DNA of 64,000 nucleotides, taken from NCBI GenBank assembly GCA_043228905.1, contig JBHGNT010000002.1, forward strand, positions 16,306,001 through 16,370,000. Reading direction: 5' to 3'. This document shows positions 10,597-21,885 of the stretch, piece by piece (positions within the stretch are counted from its first letter, which is position 1; every line of letters starts with the position of its first letter). This stretch comes from Azolla caroliniana. Lineage: Eukaryota; Polypodiophyta. Below the pieces are notes generated by a model. That model saw nothing but the letters and a program-made list of their open reading frames with translations. It did no database searches and had not been told where the DNA came from. The translations under genes and the position numbers were made by a program.

Positions 10597-13199
10597 CTAC
10601 TTCATCGATGTTTCTTCTTTATACTCGAACCGTTGTTGCCATCCGATCCACCATATTCTTCGTTCACTCTTTGAATTTCCATGACTGGTTGCCATGGCTC
10701 CCTTTTCTCCTGTAGAGCGTAATGTTTCATGCTTTGTGCATGTGCCACCTTCATCTCGACCATCTCCTTGGTCATCTAACTTTCTTTTATCATTCTTTCT
10801 TGTTCCATGCATGCCTTTCGAAGACCTTATAGAAATACTATTCTTGAGTACTCTTAGCGATTCATTTTTTAGCGGCATGCTCTCCTCTAGGTCCTTAAGT
10901 GACCACATCGCATGCTTCCCACTTTGTCCACTTTTGTGGTATACTCTCGTCTTGGAGTTGACTATGACTTCTACACTAGTATTATCCTTGTTAGATTTTG
11001 TGATCACATCTTTCATATCCGCTTAGCCCACTTGGCCCATATCTTTGCTTTTTGAGGTTTGCTTGGTCTCTTTGTCGCACACATTAGCTTTTGTCTTCGT
11101 GCTTTGCTTGACCTCTTTGTTACACGTATGGACTTTCGTCATTTTGCTTTGCTTTACGTCCTTGTTGCACACATTGGCTTTAACCCTTGCTTCCTCGCCG
11201 CCACCATCCTTCGCTTGGGTCTTACATAGGTTAATGCCCAAGTCTCTCAAACGAGTGTGGAGGAATTTTGTAGTTTGGCATTGCCTTTGTCGTGCTACCC
11301 TTAGCCATTTCCACCTTATGGTTGTCCACATTGGCTTTGACCTTTGTTTCTTTGCCGCCACCTTCCATCTCTTGGATCTTACATCGGTTAATGCCCAAGT
11401 CTCAAGAACTTTTGTGGGGAAAGTCTCTTCATGATCATCATCTACCCTCTTCATCTTGACGTCTCCTTCTTCTTCGCATGTGTTAGCCTCGGCCTTCACT
11501 TCCTCACCGTCACCTTCCGTCTCTTGGGTCTCACGTTTGCTTTCCGACGTTGTTGAGTGGCGCGTGACACACATGCCAAACGTCGGAATGTGTGCGTCAC
11601 AAGCGCGGACAAGCACCGGGCCTCTATCCACTAGTGGTTATGGATTATGGGCGGCTGAAGTGACGCACTAATGTGGTTAGAGTGAGAGAGAGAGAGAGAG
11701 AAACAAAATTTGAGGAAGTTTTTAAGATAGATAGGTAGATATATACACATCACCAATAAGATAACTAAGTATTCTTATTATTAATTTTCGATTTGATACA
11801 TAGATTGATTCATAGATTGTTTGATTCATCCATTGATTGATCCCCCCCCCCCCCCATTACACAAGCCTTACAAGGGTTTTAATAGGTTTATCTATCCTTC
11901 TAACATGCACAAAACCATGGGCTTGAACCCATGGTTTTCGGGCACACGGTTTTCCTTGTGGCATGCACAAAACCATAGGCTAAAACCATGGTTTTGTGTA
12001 CACGGTTTTGTATGTTTGTTTCCTATGGAATACTAAATATGAGAAGGAAATATACAAAATCTAAAGCACTTAGTAATAGCTTTAGTGGTAAGATAATTGC
12101 TTCCTATCTTAGAAGTGCAAGGTTCAAATCTTGCTTGCACCCTTTTATATGCACTTGAATGTCATCAGATCCTAGGTTAATTTTCATATTTATAATCATG
12201 TGTATAATGTGTGTGGAGCCACACTATTTCACAATTTCTCCCATTGGACACAGAACATCATGACAACGCATTTGCCCAAGTCTCTAGAACAAGTGTGGAG
12301 AAACTCTTGACACGGCCATCCGCCATTGACTCGTCCATAGACACCTCTGACTCGATGTCGTTTTTCGTGGCTATCTCCTCAATCATGTCGGCCTCACATT
12401 TTTTATCTCCCTTGATCATGCAAGCTTTGGTCATGCTTGCACCTTTATCACTTGATGTTGCAGATATGATACGTGTTTCGAAACATTTGTCTTCGCTTGA
12501 AGTGGCATTCGCCACCCTCGATTCATTTGTTTCATTCTTCTCCATTGTTTCTTTGCAAGACGAGAAGGTGTCTTCTTCCACACCTTCTTCCATGGTGTTG
12601 TCATACCGAACTTGGGCCTTCGTATTGGCCATATCATCACTCCACCTTTGTTGGGAGGTCTCTTCTTCTTTGATAACCATTTTAATTGGTTTTGGTTCCA
12701 TTATAAGATTCTCTTTGGCCTCGACTTGCACCTTTAAATTCTCATATGCCTCGTTTATGAAGGCCTCTATGTCGAGTACCATCGAACCTTCCTTCTTCAA
12801 GCTCTCTTCTTTAGGTGGTAGTTTGTAGTTGCTTCCCATCCTCCTTTCACCATCCGTCATGGGTTGTATTGTTGCCGATGAGAATCTTGTCTTCCTCTTA
12901 TCGTGCAGTTGACATACTCTTTCCACGTTCGTCCAATCCTTGGTGAGGCCATTTGCACCATCATCATCCTCAAGTCGGATTCCAATGGCCTTCCTTTCCT
13001 TCCGATCGATTGACTTCACGAACATTAGGACTTTATCCACCCCCACCAATCTTTGATCCCGCTCCGAGAGTTGTGCAAAGCGACACTCAAACTCAACGAA
13101 AGCATGCATGGCACTTTGGTGGGTCTTTAATGATGATACCCATTGGTCGAACTCGTATAGTTTGCATCTCTTCGGCTCTTTGTATCTATATGCCTCCAT
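10597..13199 (-). pseudogene. Gag-like protein of element A, broken
   Basis: Three collinear pieces read on -: 13199-12258, 11631-11023 and 11016-10597. The first holds the conserved gag segment (FVEFECRFAQLSERDQRLVG, then VLMFVKSIDRKERKAIGI), closely matching element B and, more distantly, element C. The rest is a Glu/Lys-rich low-complexity region. The tail RIWWIGWQQRFEYKE matches the tail of element B. About 110 N-terminal residues present in B are missing here. A TAA at 11023 separates the last two pieces in the same frame. Gag would package the element RNA; enzymes must be supplied in trans. Confidence 0.7.
11640..12250. mobile_element. Insertion with tRNA-like Pol III boxes inside gag A
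   Basis: Separates two collinear gag pieces of element A. It shares scattered similarity with 16508-17134: ACACAAGCC, ATGCACAAAACCATGGGCT...ACCATGGTTTTGTG, a tRNA-like stretch, and a CATGACAACG right end. A box-A-like TAGCTTTAGTGG is at 12077-12088 and a B box GGTTCAAATCT at 12121-12131. A C-run (11842-11855) and a GA microsatellite (11685-11701) lie inside. The exact ends are uncertain. It could be a SINE-like element or a solo LTR of a relative of element B. Confidence 0.5.
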
Positions 13200-13244
13200 G
13201 AGATATCCTCCTACCGCCTCGTTTCACGTCGGGTTCACCAAAGA

Positions 13245-14577
13245 TGTTGCGAAAATACGACGAGGATACGTGAACTTGAGGCAGGACTCCGGGGCCCCCG
13301 ACCAGAGGATATCACATTTGTGCGTTTATATTTTTAACAATTAACGGAAATAACAAATTTAATAATTTTCATTAACAAAGGAAACGAAATTACAATATGT
13401 CCCAAGATTGGGATTCAGAAGTTTTAGGTTTACTGAGATTAATAGAAAAGGAAAATTAGGGGTTTTGAGAGATATGACTTCCGTAAGGAAAATTAGGGTT
13501 TTTGGCTTCCGTAAGGAAATTAGGGTTTATGAGAGATATGGCTTTCGTAAGGAAAATTAGGGTTTATGACTTCCGTAAGGAAATTTAGGGTTTATGAGAG
13601 TTATGGCTTCCATAAGATAAGAGAGCTAAGAAGGAAAAGAAAATAAAAATATATGGAGAGACAGAGTGAGTGTAGGAAAAAAAAAATATGGAGTTCCCCG
13701 TTGATCATAGCCTTCTATGTTACTTTGCATGTCCACTTTTAGTTGCATCCATTTTTAGTTGCATGGCTTTTTCTTTTAGTTGCATTGCTTTTTCTTTTAG
13801 TTGCATGCGACCGTCCACATGACCTTTACTTTAGTTTTCTTTACTTTACTTTAATTAGCCACATGATCCTATCATCTGTCCGTCTCGATCGCCGCCCATC
13901 CAATCTGTCTAGTCCGCGTCCAGCCTTGTCCAGTCGCCGATTCCGCCCGATCACCGGTTCCGTCCGATCGCCGGTTTTCGGATCCACTCGATTTCCGACA
14001 CTATCTGATTGTTGATTTCGTCGGGTCCGATTTGCTTACCGGTCGGTTCCTGTTTGCTTCCCGACCGGTTCTAGTTTGCTTATCATCCGATTCCAAATTG
14101 CTTACCGACCGGTTTCGGTTTGCTTACCGGCAGGTTCCAGATTGCTTACCGACCGATTCCGGTTTGCTTTCCAGCCAGTTCCAGTTTGCTTACCAGCTAG
14201 TTCCAGTTCCATTACCGGCCAGTTCCATTTTATTGCCAATCGGTTTTTGGGAACTTGGCCACATTCATCCATCTAGACAAAGTGGCCAAAGTGCTCTTAG
14301 CACAAATGAAAAATGAGGTATCTCAATGTGATTATATAGCTAGGGCCTTAAGTTTCGTATGTATGTGGGATACTTCAAAATTCTATTTTCCCTATCTTCT
14401 CAAGCTTCATGTCCACCTAACTTGATATGTAGTTGTCTATTTTGTATGTAGTAAAATGCGTTTTGAAACTCTTGAGTACATCCATATTTCTATAACAAGC
14501 TACTAATCTAATCTAAAATAATTATTTCATTATTTTTCTACATAGTTTTCATATCGTGTGTGAAAAACCACACGACA
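13245..14577 (-). repeat. LTR A, 5' copy on - strand, 1333 bp
   Basis: Begins TGTTGCG on + next to the primer-site candidate and ends CACACGACA. The following 24 bp (14578-14601) repeat the purine-tract flank and then end again in ACACGACA, so the outer boundary is unusual. Confidence 0.8.
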
Positions 14578-14601
14578 TTCACCCCCACCAAACCACACGA
14601 C

Positions 14602-15582
14602 AGCGTGGTCGCCTGTGGCGCGTTGTGCAGGACGTTTGGAGGTGGGTCCCGACGACGATTGTCGTTCTGTCGTCGATTGTTCCGCGAACCTCTATAAAAT
14701 TTCTTCTATCGGTTCGTGAATACCGTTGATCGTACCGGTTATCCCAGTCGTCGTCATATTGATCATACTCATCATTTGTTCTATATTGGTCGTCGTGGTA
14801 CTGGTCATGGCGGTCATCTGATCTCATGCGATTGTCGCGGCGGTAACGGTCATCATTACGTCGATAGTCGTCGTCGCGGCGCTGGCTACCCAGAGATCGT
14901 GGTCGCTTGTTTGCCCGATGTCGGTATGACTGACGTTCATCCTGCCAAGAGTATGTATTGTGAAGCTCGATCTGGCAAACCGGAGTCGTCGTTGTGCGGT
15001 TGAGCATGTTGTACTCACATTGTTCGATCGTGTGAGCTCGGGACTGACATATTGGGCAGTGTGGCCAGTGAGGGCACTCGAGAGCCAGATGGCCTGAGCC
15101 TGAGCAAGCCGTGCATTGGAGGGCTTGTCGGAAACGATTGTCCTCCTGAGGAAGGGAGCTTTGCAAAGAGTCCATGGAGAAAGTCGTGTTATGTTCGGTC
15201 CTAGCGATGGCGAGGACACGTGCGATGACTTGCTCAATGGTCTAGTTCGAGAAATTGGTAAGTGCGAGAGTCGTCCGTAGAGGCTCCCGTAGGCTGGACA
15301 GGAAAGTATCCGGAATGTGATGGGCGGAGACATCGTTGGCCAGTTGTCGGTAGAGATCTTGAAACCGGATCGTGAACTGGGCGACCGTCTCGTGAGGTTC
15401 TTGGCTCATGGAAAAGAACTACTGGAGTAGTTCACGCTTCGGAACTTGGCGGTGAAATAATTCTGGAAACTTTGTGCGGACATCCTAAAACGTGTGACCT
15501 CCCCCATGTCGAGGCGGGAGTATCATCGAGCAATCGTGCCATCGAGGGATAAAGCGAACTCCGCGATTTTGGAGGACTCGAT
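14602..15582 (-). pseudogene. Gag of LTR family F, C-terminal part with two zinc knuckles
   Basis: On - from the copia boundary: SSKIAEFALSLDG, a gag capsid region (SQEPHETVAQFTIRFQDLYR), then two CX2CX4HX4C knuckles (CTACSGSGHLALEC and CPICQSRAHTIEQC). A long Arg/Asp/Tyr-rich tail follows. Stops in the capsid part are TAG where Gln fits (LLQ*FFSM, TNFSN*TIEQV). The N-terminal half is at 21446-21696; the copia element sits between them. The same protein occurs at 48838-49793. The reading ends where element A begins. Confidence 0.75.
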
Positions 15583-16130
15583 TGTTGGGAATATGTCCCT
15601 CCTGTGGGAGGATGATCCGACTGTTCAGAAAGCCAACAGTCAAAGAGTCAGAAAACAAGAGCCGAGTTGATGAGGAACGGTCGAGGCCGAAACCGGAATT
15701 GTGTAAATGGCCAACTCGGGAGACTATATTTGTAAATAGTCTTAGTGTGCGCCCCATAAGGGCTACGTATGTAAATAACCAGAAGGTTGCATAAGTATAT
15801 ATGCAACTAGGGCAAACATGTTGTGAGAGATGCAGGAGTAGAAGTAAAACGACTGTGAGAGAGAGACAGAAGAAGCGTGAGCTGCGCCATAGCTGTGTTG
15901 TAAGAGCCCTTCGTGGTTGTTACACTCGATAGAGTGTTGTAACCTTCTCGGTGGTGTATATCCACTATTTGTATAGTGAAGCTCTGTTCCCGTGGTTTTC
16001 CCCATTTTAGGGTTTCCACGTAAATCTCTGTGTATAGTCGTCTATCTTGTCTTTCTCACATTTTGAGTGTGATTCGTATTTCAACGCGTAGTTCAATTAT
16101 TGTGATTAATTCCGCAACGATTTCTCAACA
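15583..16130 (+). repeat. Copia 5' LTR
   Basis: Ends TG...CA. A TATA-like GTATATAT is at 15795-15802. Starts right after the TCGAT target site. Confidence 0.93.
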
Positions 16131-16133
16131 AAC

Positions 16134-16145
16134 TGGTATCAAAGC
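16134..16145 (+). other. Primer-binding site of the copia element
   Basis: TGGTATCAAAGC, three bases after the 5' LTR. It is nearly the standard initiator methionine tRNA complement (TGGTATCAGAGC). Confidence 0.85.
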
Positions 16146-16158
16146 TTGAGGTGCAAGC

Positions 16159-19100
16159 ATGGAAGGAGGTGTGAGCGGATTCCCAGGTATGATAGTTCTG
16201 AACTCTCAGAACTATGCAGACTAGAAGATAAAGATGGAAGACCTTCTCATAGTCAAAGATCTGTACAAGCCAGTCGACAGAGCACAAATACCTAGGGGGG
16301 TATTGGAGTCGGACTGGAAGCTTCTGAATAGGAAGGCGGTGGCCACAATCCGACAATGTGTCGATGTAAGTGTCCTTCAGCATGTGGCGAACGACACGAA
16401 TGCCCACGAGATGTGGCAGAAGCTGTCGGGTCTGTATGAGAGGAAGAACGTGGTAAAGAGAACCTCGCTAATGAGAAAAATCGTACGATTGAAATACGGA
16501 GACGGTGTCGCGAAGATTCGTGTGTGCGTGTGCTACTCGAGCGACCACCAGGGTCTTGGCCTGGGGAGGATGTTTGCAGAATTATCGAAGAGATGACGAT
16601 CAATGTAAGATTAGATGAAATTTGTTTACTTGAGAAGAAGAAAGATTGTACACTTGAGAAGTAGAAAAATATGAAGAAGATAAAGACAAATATAATTATA
16701 TTGATGATATGGTGTTGGTGATATCACATATTGAGCCCCCCTTACACAAGCCTAACTAGAGGCTTTTATAGGTCTTTCCATGCTTGTGACATGCACAAAA
16801 CCATGGGCTAAAACCATGGTTTTGTGCACACGGTTTTGCTTATGTCATGCACAAGCCATGGTTTTGTGCACATGGTTTTCTATGGTTGCTTCATATATAA
16901 TTCGTATATGAAAAGGAAATACATACAACATACACTATATGGTAGTTGTCTTAGTGGTAAGGCAATCATCTTGTATCTTAGAGGTGCAAGGTTCAAACCT
17001 TGCTTGCACCCCTCTGTATGAACTCAAGTGCCACTAGGCCTTAGGCTTATTTGCTAAGTGTATGTGCAATGTTGCACATCCTTGGTTTATTCGTCTCACT
17101 CGGTTTCACACCGTAGCCGAAAATCGTCATGACAACGGTGAGAGCATTGTCGAACACATCAGCACGTTCATGGGGTATGTAAATCAACTTGCTGCGATCA
17201 AGTTTCCCCTGGATGACGCAATGCAGGCCATCCTGCTGATGTGTACCCTGCCGAAAAGCTAGGAGAACCTGGTGGTTACTCTCAGCACCTCTTGTCAAGA
17301 AGAGAACTTGTCTTTAGAGACGGTGAAGACAAGCATCCTAAACAAGGACACAAGGAGGAAAGACAAAGGGGTCTTGTCCCAAACGGAGTCGAATCTGACT
17401 CAACACATGGACAGAGGAAGGGACCAGCGAAGAAGAAGTCCACAGCGAACGGACAGATCCCATGCCAGATCGAAGTCCAGAGGTAAGCCTGTGTGCTTCT
17501 ATTGCGGAAAACCTGGACACTTCCAGAAGGACTGTCGACACCTGAGAAAAGACAAGAGCATCGGAAATAATGTCGAACCCCGGAAAATTCCGGATGAAAA
17601 GAACACTTCGGCCATTGCTACGAGCAATGAGGAACTTCTGTTCATATGTGAACAAACAAGTGCAAATCTTGCAAGTGAAGAGTGCACTTGGGTGATCGAC
17701 TCTGGCGCATCCTTTCACATTACTCCATCGAGAGAGTATTTCTCGACTTACATAACCGGGGATCATGGCTATGTAAAGATGGGTGATAGTGGAGAGTGCA
17801 AGATAACCGGGGTCGGAAGTGTGTGCTTAATGACGTCGACAGGGTGTCGACTAACGTTGAAGGATGTTCGACACGTCCCAGATATCAGATTGAATCTGAT
17901 ATCGACTGGAAGGCTTGACGACGAAGGCTACAGTGGTAGTTTTCGGAATGGCAAGTGGAAGTTCTGCCGAGGAAATCTCATAGTGGCCCGAGCTCAGAAA
18001 GAAGGCACATTGTACATGATGCATGCCCGACTATGCAAATCAGAAGTAAACATGGCAGCCGACTCGGCAGAGGAGATATGGCATAAGAGGCTAGGCCACA
18101 TGAGCGAGAAGGGAATGCACCTGTTAGCCGACCAGGAACTTCTATCAGAAGTCAAGGGAGTGCACCTGGAGAAGTGTGTCGACTGCTTAGCCGAAAAGCT
18201 GAATAGGACGGCATTCCACACGAGACCACCGAGGAGAAGAGAAGTTGCACTGGAACTAGTGCACACTGATGTGTGCTATGTGGATGCTCCATCGCATCGA
18301 GGAGGATAGTACTTTGTAATGTTTATTGACAACCATAGTCGGAAGACATGGGCCTTCGTACTGAAGACGAAGGATCAAGTATTGTCGGTTTTCAAGGAGT
18401 TCCAGGCAAGAACCAAAAGAGAGTCGGGCCGGAAACTGAAGGTTGTCCGAACTGACAATGGTGGTGAGTACAAAGGGCAATTTGAGGAATACTGCAAGTG
18501 CCAAGGTATTCGAATCGAATACACAGTGGCAAAGACCCCAGAGTTGAACGAGCTTGCAGAGAGGATGAATCAAACAATCATGGAGAGAGTAAGGAGCATG
18601 CTCTCCCATGCAAAATTACCAAAATCCTATTGGGTCGAGGCGATGTACACAGTTGTTTATCTGATCAACAGGTCTCCCTCAGTGCCATTAAAGGGTGATG
18701 TCCCACAAAGGGTGTGGATAGGGAAGGATGTCTCCTACCAACACTTGAGGGTGTTCGGATGTTTGGCGTATATGCATGTACCAAAGGATCAGAGGTCAAA
18801 GCTCGACAGCAAGTCGAAAGCATGCATATTCATGGGATACTTGAAAGATGAATTCGGCTACAGGTTGTGGGATTTAGTCGACACAAAGGTAGTGAGAAGT
18901 CGGGATGTCATCTTTCTTGAAGATAAGACAATTGAAGACTGGAAGCAACAGAAGTCGGAATCGACTCCCCAGTCAACCTCGACTACCATCGACTTAAGGC
19001 CAAGTGAGTCGTTACTGATAGCTGTAAGGAGACAGTTGGCCGACAGAGCCTAATCCGAGTTGGTCGACTCAGAAAGACCGATAGACTATGAGTCAGAGTC

Positions 19101-20875
19101 TGCAGATCTGCTAAAATCAATTGAGGAATATGAGTTGGAGTTGTCCAACCTGGAGATGTCGATTGATGAGCAGAATCCCGAGCAAAGAGAAGAGTTGGCA
19201 GAGACATCTGAAAAAGAGCCAACAACGAGTGGACGAAGGTACCCACTCAGAGAAAGGAAGGTGCCGATTACATATGCCAGTCAATACATCCTCTTGACTG
19301 ATGACGGTGAACCGGAGTGCTATGAAGAAGCCATTGCCGACGAGAGTAGAGAAAAATGGTTGAACGCGATGCAAGAGGAGATGGAATCCTTGCACGCGAA
19401 TTACACCTACAACCTAGTAGAGCTGCCAAAAGGTAAGAGAGCACTCAGGAATAAATGGGTCTACAAGGTCAAGACTGGAGAAGTCGACAGAAAGCGCAGG
19501 TATAAAGCCCGCATAGTGGTGAAGGGTTTCCAACAGAGGAAGGGCGTCGACTTTGACGAAATATTCACACCAATCGTGAAGATGAAATTGATTCGAACTA
19601 TTCTGAGCATAGCGACCAGCATGGATCTGGAGATCGAACGGTTGGATGTCAAAACTGCATTTCTACACGGGGAGCTAGAAGAAGAAATCTACATGTAGCA
19701 ACCCGAAGGCTTTGAGGAGAAAGGGAAAGAGAACCTGGTGTGTCGACTGAGGAAAAGCTTGTACGGACTGAAACAAGCTCCATGCCAATGGTACAAGAAA
19801 TTCGAGTCCTTCATGATGGAACATCGGTTCCAGATAACACAGGCTGCTCACTGTGTGTTCGTCAAAAGGTACGAGGAAGGAGATTTCTTGATTCTCTTGC
19901 TATATGTTGATGATATGTTGATAGTCAGCCAAGATGCAAGGAAGATTGGAAGCTTGAAGAAAGCTCTCGGCAAATCATTTGCCATGAAAGACCTTGGACC
20001 AGCAAAGCAAATCCTAGGAATGCACATAACCCGAGACAGAGCTCGGAAGGTGCTATGGTTGCCACAACAAAAGTATGTGACGAAGATCCTAGAGAGGTTC
20101 AACATGTCAAACGCAAAGCCGGTCGGCTCAATGTTGTCGACAAATTGCAGACTAAATGCGACGCAGTGTCCGAAAGGGTAGAAGGAAAACGTTGACATGA
20201 AGAAGGTACCATATGCCTCGGCCGTCGGTAGTTTAATGTATGATATGGTCTGTATGAGACCAGACATAGCATTTGTTGTGGGAGCAGTAAGCCGATATAT
20301 GAGTAATCCAGGGAGAGAACACTGGGCAGCAGTGAAGTGGATACTCAGGTACTTAAAGGGCACCTCAGGTGTGTGCCTAAGGTATGGTGTCGAAAAACCT
20401 ATGCTAGAAGGTTTTACCGATTTGGACATGTCATGAGATGTTCACTCGAGCAGATCCACGTCAGGGTACGTGATGACCTACGCAGGGGGAGCAGTGTCGT
20501 GGCAGTCACGACTGCAGAAGTCTGTAGCCTTGTCGACTACAGAGGCAGAGTATATGGCAGCAGTAGAGGCCGGAAAAGAGCTGATCTGGATGAGAAATTT
20601 TCTCACCGAATTAGGCATGAAGCAAATGGAGTTCTTGCTTCATTGTGACAGCCAAAGCGCCATACACCTAGCCAAGAATGCGGCATATCACTCCCGAACC
20701 AAGCACATATAGAGAAGATATCACTGGTTACGAGAGAGAGTTGAAGAAGGAGAGTTTTCTCTCGAAAAGATCCATACTAATGCAATGGATCCGACATGCT
20801 GACGAAGAACCTACCTATGGACAGACTCAAAGTCTGTCGACAAAATACAAGACTGACAGATTTCCTCCCACATGA
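16159..20875 (+). pseudogene. Copia Gag-Pol polyprotein, broken
   Basis: Domains in order: UBN2-type gag (NYAD then KIKMEDLLIVKD), split by the insertion at 16508-17134; zinc knuckle CFYCGKPGHFQKDC at about 17490; protease WVIDSGASFHIT at about 17690; GAG-pre-integrase HKRLGH...C..C at about 18080; integrase with HTDVC, DNGGEY and NELAERMNQT carrying the three acidic residues; reverse transcriptase with KARIVVKGFQQ, LDVKTAFLHG and YVDD (about 19905); RNase H with STTEAEYMAA and CDSQSAIHLAKN. Most in-frame stops are TAG or TAA where Gln is usual (GGQYFV, IYMQQPEG, KHIQRRYHW), with a TGA in the RNase H region and a frame break near 20790. It would make the proteins that reverse-transcribe and integrate the element, but this copy cannot. 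Confidence 0.92.
16508..17134. mobile_element. Insertion in copia gag with tRNA-like boxes
   Basis: Gag reads KYGDG before it and ESIVEHIS after it. ACGGTG is duplicated at 16502-16507 and 17135-17140. The insert holds palindromic AAACCATGG...CCATGGTTT segments at about 16796-16880, a box-A-like TTAGTGGTAAGG near 16951 and a B box GGTTCAAACCT at 16990-17000. No coding capacity. It is related to 11640-12250. Confidence 0.65.
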
Positions 20876-20876
20876 G

Positions 20877-20889
20877 TGAAGGGGGAGTT
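20877..20889 (+). other. Polypurine tract of the copia element
   Basis: TGAAGGGGGAGTT directly precedes the 3' LTR. Confidence 0.85.
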
Positions 20890-21445
20890 TGTTGGGAATA
20901 TGTCCCTCCTGTGGGAGGATGATCCAACTGTTTGGAAAGCCAACAGTCGAAGAGTCGGAAAACAGGAGCTAACTTGATGAGGAACGGTCGAGGCCGAAAC
21001 CGGAATCGTATAAATGGCCAACTTGGGAGACTATATTTGTAAATAGTCTTAGTGTGCGCCCCATAAGGGCTACATATGTAAATAACCAGAAAGTTGCGTA
21101 AGTATATATGCAACTAGGGCAAACATGTTGTGAGAGATGTAGGGGCAGAAGTAAAACGACTGTGAGAGAGAGAGAGAGAGAGAAGAAGCGTGAGCCGCGC
21201 CATAGTTGTGTTGTAACAGTAGACGCGAAGAGCCCTGCGTGGCTGTTACACTTGACAGAGTGTTGTAACCTTCTCGGTGGTGTATATCCACTATTTTAGG
21301 GTTTCCGTGGTTTTCCCCGTTTTAGGGTTTCCACGTAAATGTCTGTGTATAGTCGTCTATCTTGTCTTTCTCACATTTTGAGTGTGATTCGTATTTCAGC
21401 GCATAGTTCGATTATTGTGATTAATTCCGCAACGATTTCTCAACA
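20890..21445 (+). repeat. Copia 3' LTR
   Basis: Matches the 5' LTR along its whole length with scattered substitutions and a few small indels, so the insertion is not recent. Confidence 0.93.
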
Positions 21446-21696
21446 TCAATTTTGGCAGCCGCTAACCGCTGCGTCGAGTGGTTGGCCTTCCATGTGGACA
21501 CGAAAGCACGGGTGTGTGATTCCGCATCGGGCCCATCGGTATATCGTGGGTAAGGGTAAGGCATGGTAACGAGATCCGGGTCTTCAGGTAAAGCCGAAAA
21601 AGGGTTAGGGTCAGGTTGGGTGACCTCTAGAGGGCTCGACGGGGAGGCTGGTATGGAATCAACTCGCGACTGGTTATCGGGTGGCGAGGATTGCAA
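21446..21696 (-). pseudogene. Gag of LTR family F, N-terminal part
   Basis: Starts MQSSPPDNQSRV at 21696 and includes the family block MPYPYPRYTDGPDAESH and TWKANHSTQRLAAA. The frame runs into the copia 3' LTR. The continuation is at 15582 and below. The copy at 49581-49793 has the same block uninterrupted. Confidence 0.75.
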
Positions 21697-21885
21697 CCGG
21701 GGAGCCTATGATCGTTCCTGGAAAGATTGGTCAGTGACTGCCGAGTCGGAAGTTCCTTCGACTAGCTCCGAGCGTCGGGCAGGTGGCCAAGACCGCGTGA
21801 GGTGATTGGGCGTCGTAATGGCGGCTAGAGTTTACCTCCTACGTAGTTCACTGTGACCTTACAGTTGTAACCGGGCGTGCCAAAT

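Larger units (their letters stand above)
9302..14577 (-). mobile_element. Gag-only LTR retrotransposon A (TR-GAG type), decayed
   Basis: Long direct repeats at 9302-10527 (truncated) and 13245-14577 flank an internal region with only a gag-like frame on -. Reading on -, the LTR starts TGTCGTGTGG and ends CGCAACA, giving TG...CA ends. A purine tract (GGTTTGGTGGGGGTGAA on -) borders the left LTR at 10528-10544. A primer-site candidate (TGGTGAACCCGACGTG on -) borders the right LTR at about 13225-13240. No protease, reverse transcriptase or integrase sequence is present. The gag N-terminus has been deleted next to the primer site, and a roughly 0.6-kb insertion splits gag. Confidence 0.75.
15583..21445 (+). 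mobile_element. Ty1/copia LTR retrotransposon, nearly complete, decayed
   Basis: LTRs 15583-16130 (548 bp) and 20890-21445 (556 bp), both TGTTGGGAATATG...TTTCTCAACA. The primer site TGGTATCAAAGC at 16134-16145 is one base off the usual initiator-Met-tRNA site. The purine tract TGAAGGGGGAGTT is at 20877-20889. The target duplication is TCGAT at 15578-15582 and TCAAT at 21446-21450; the single difference is a CpG-to-CpA change. The element is inserted in the - strand gag of family F. Confidence 0.95.

Noticed and set aside
10694-11434. Open frames on + opposite gag A
   Set aside because: Antisense shadows of the Glu/Lys-rich gag region (Ser/Phe/Leu-rich), without motifs.
16941-17012. Possible tRNA gene
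   Set aside because: Box A and B words are present, but acceptor and D arms do not pair; it is a tRNA-like part of an insertion.
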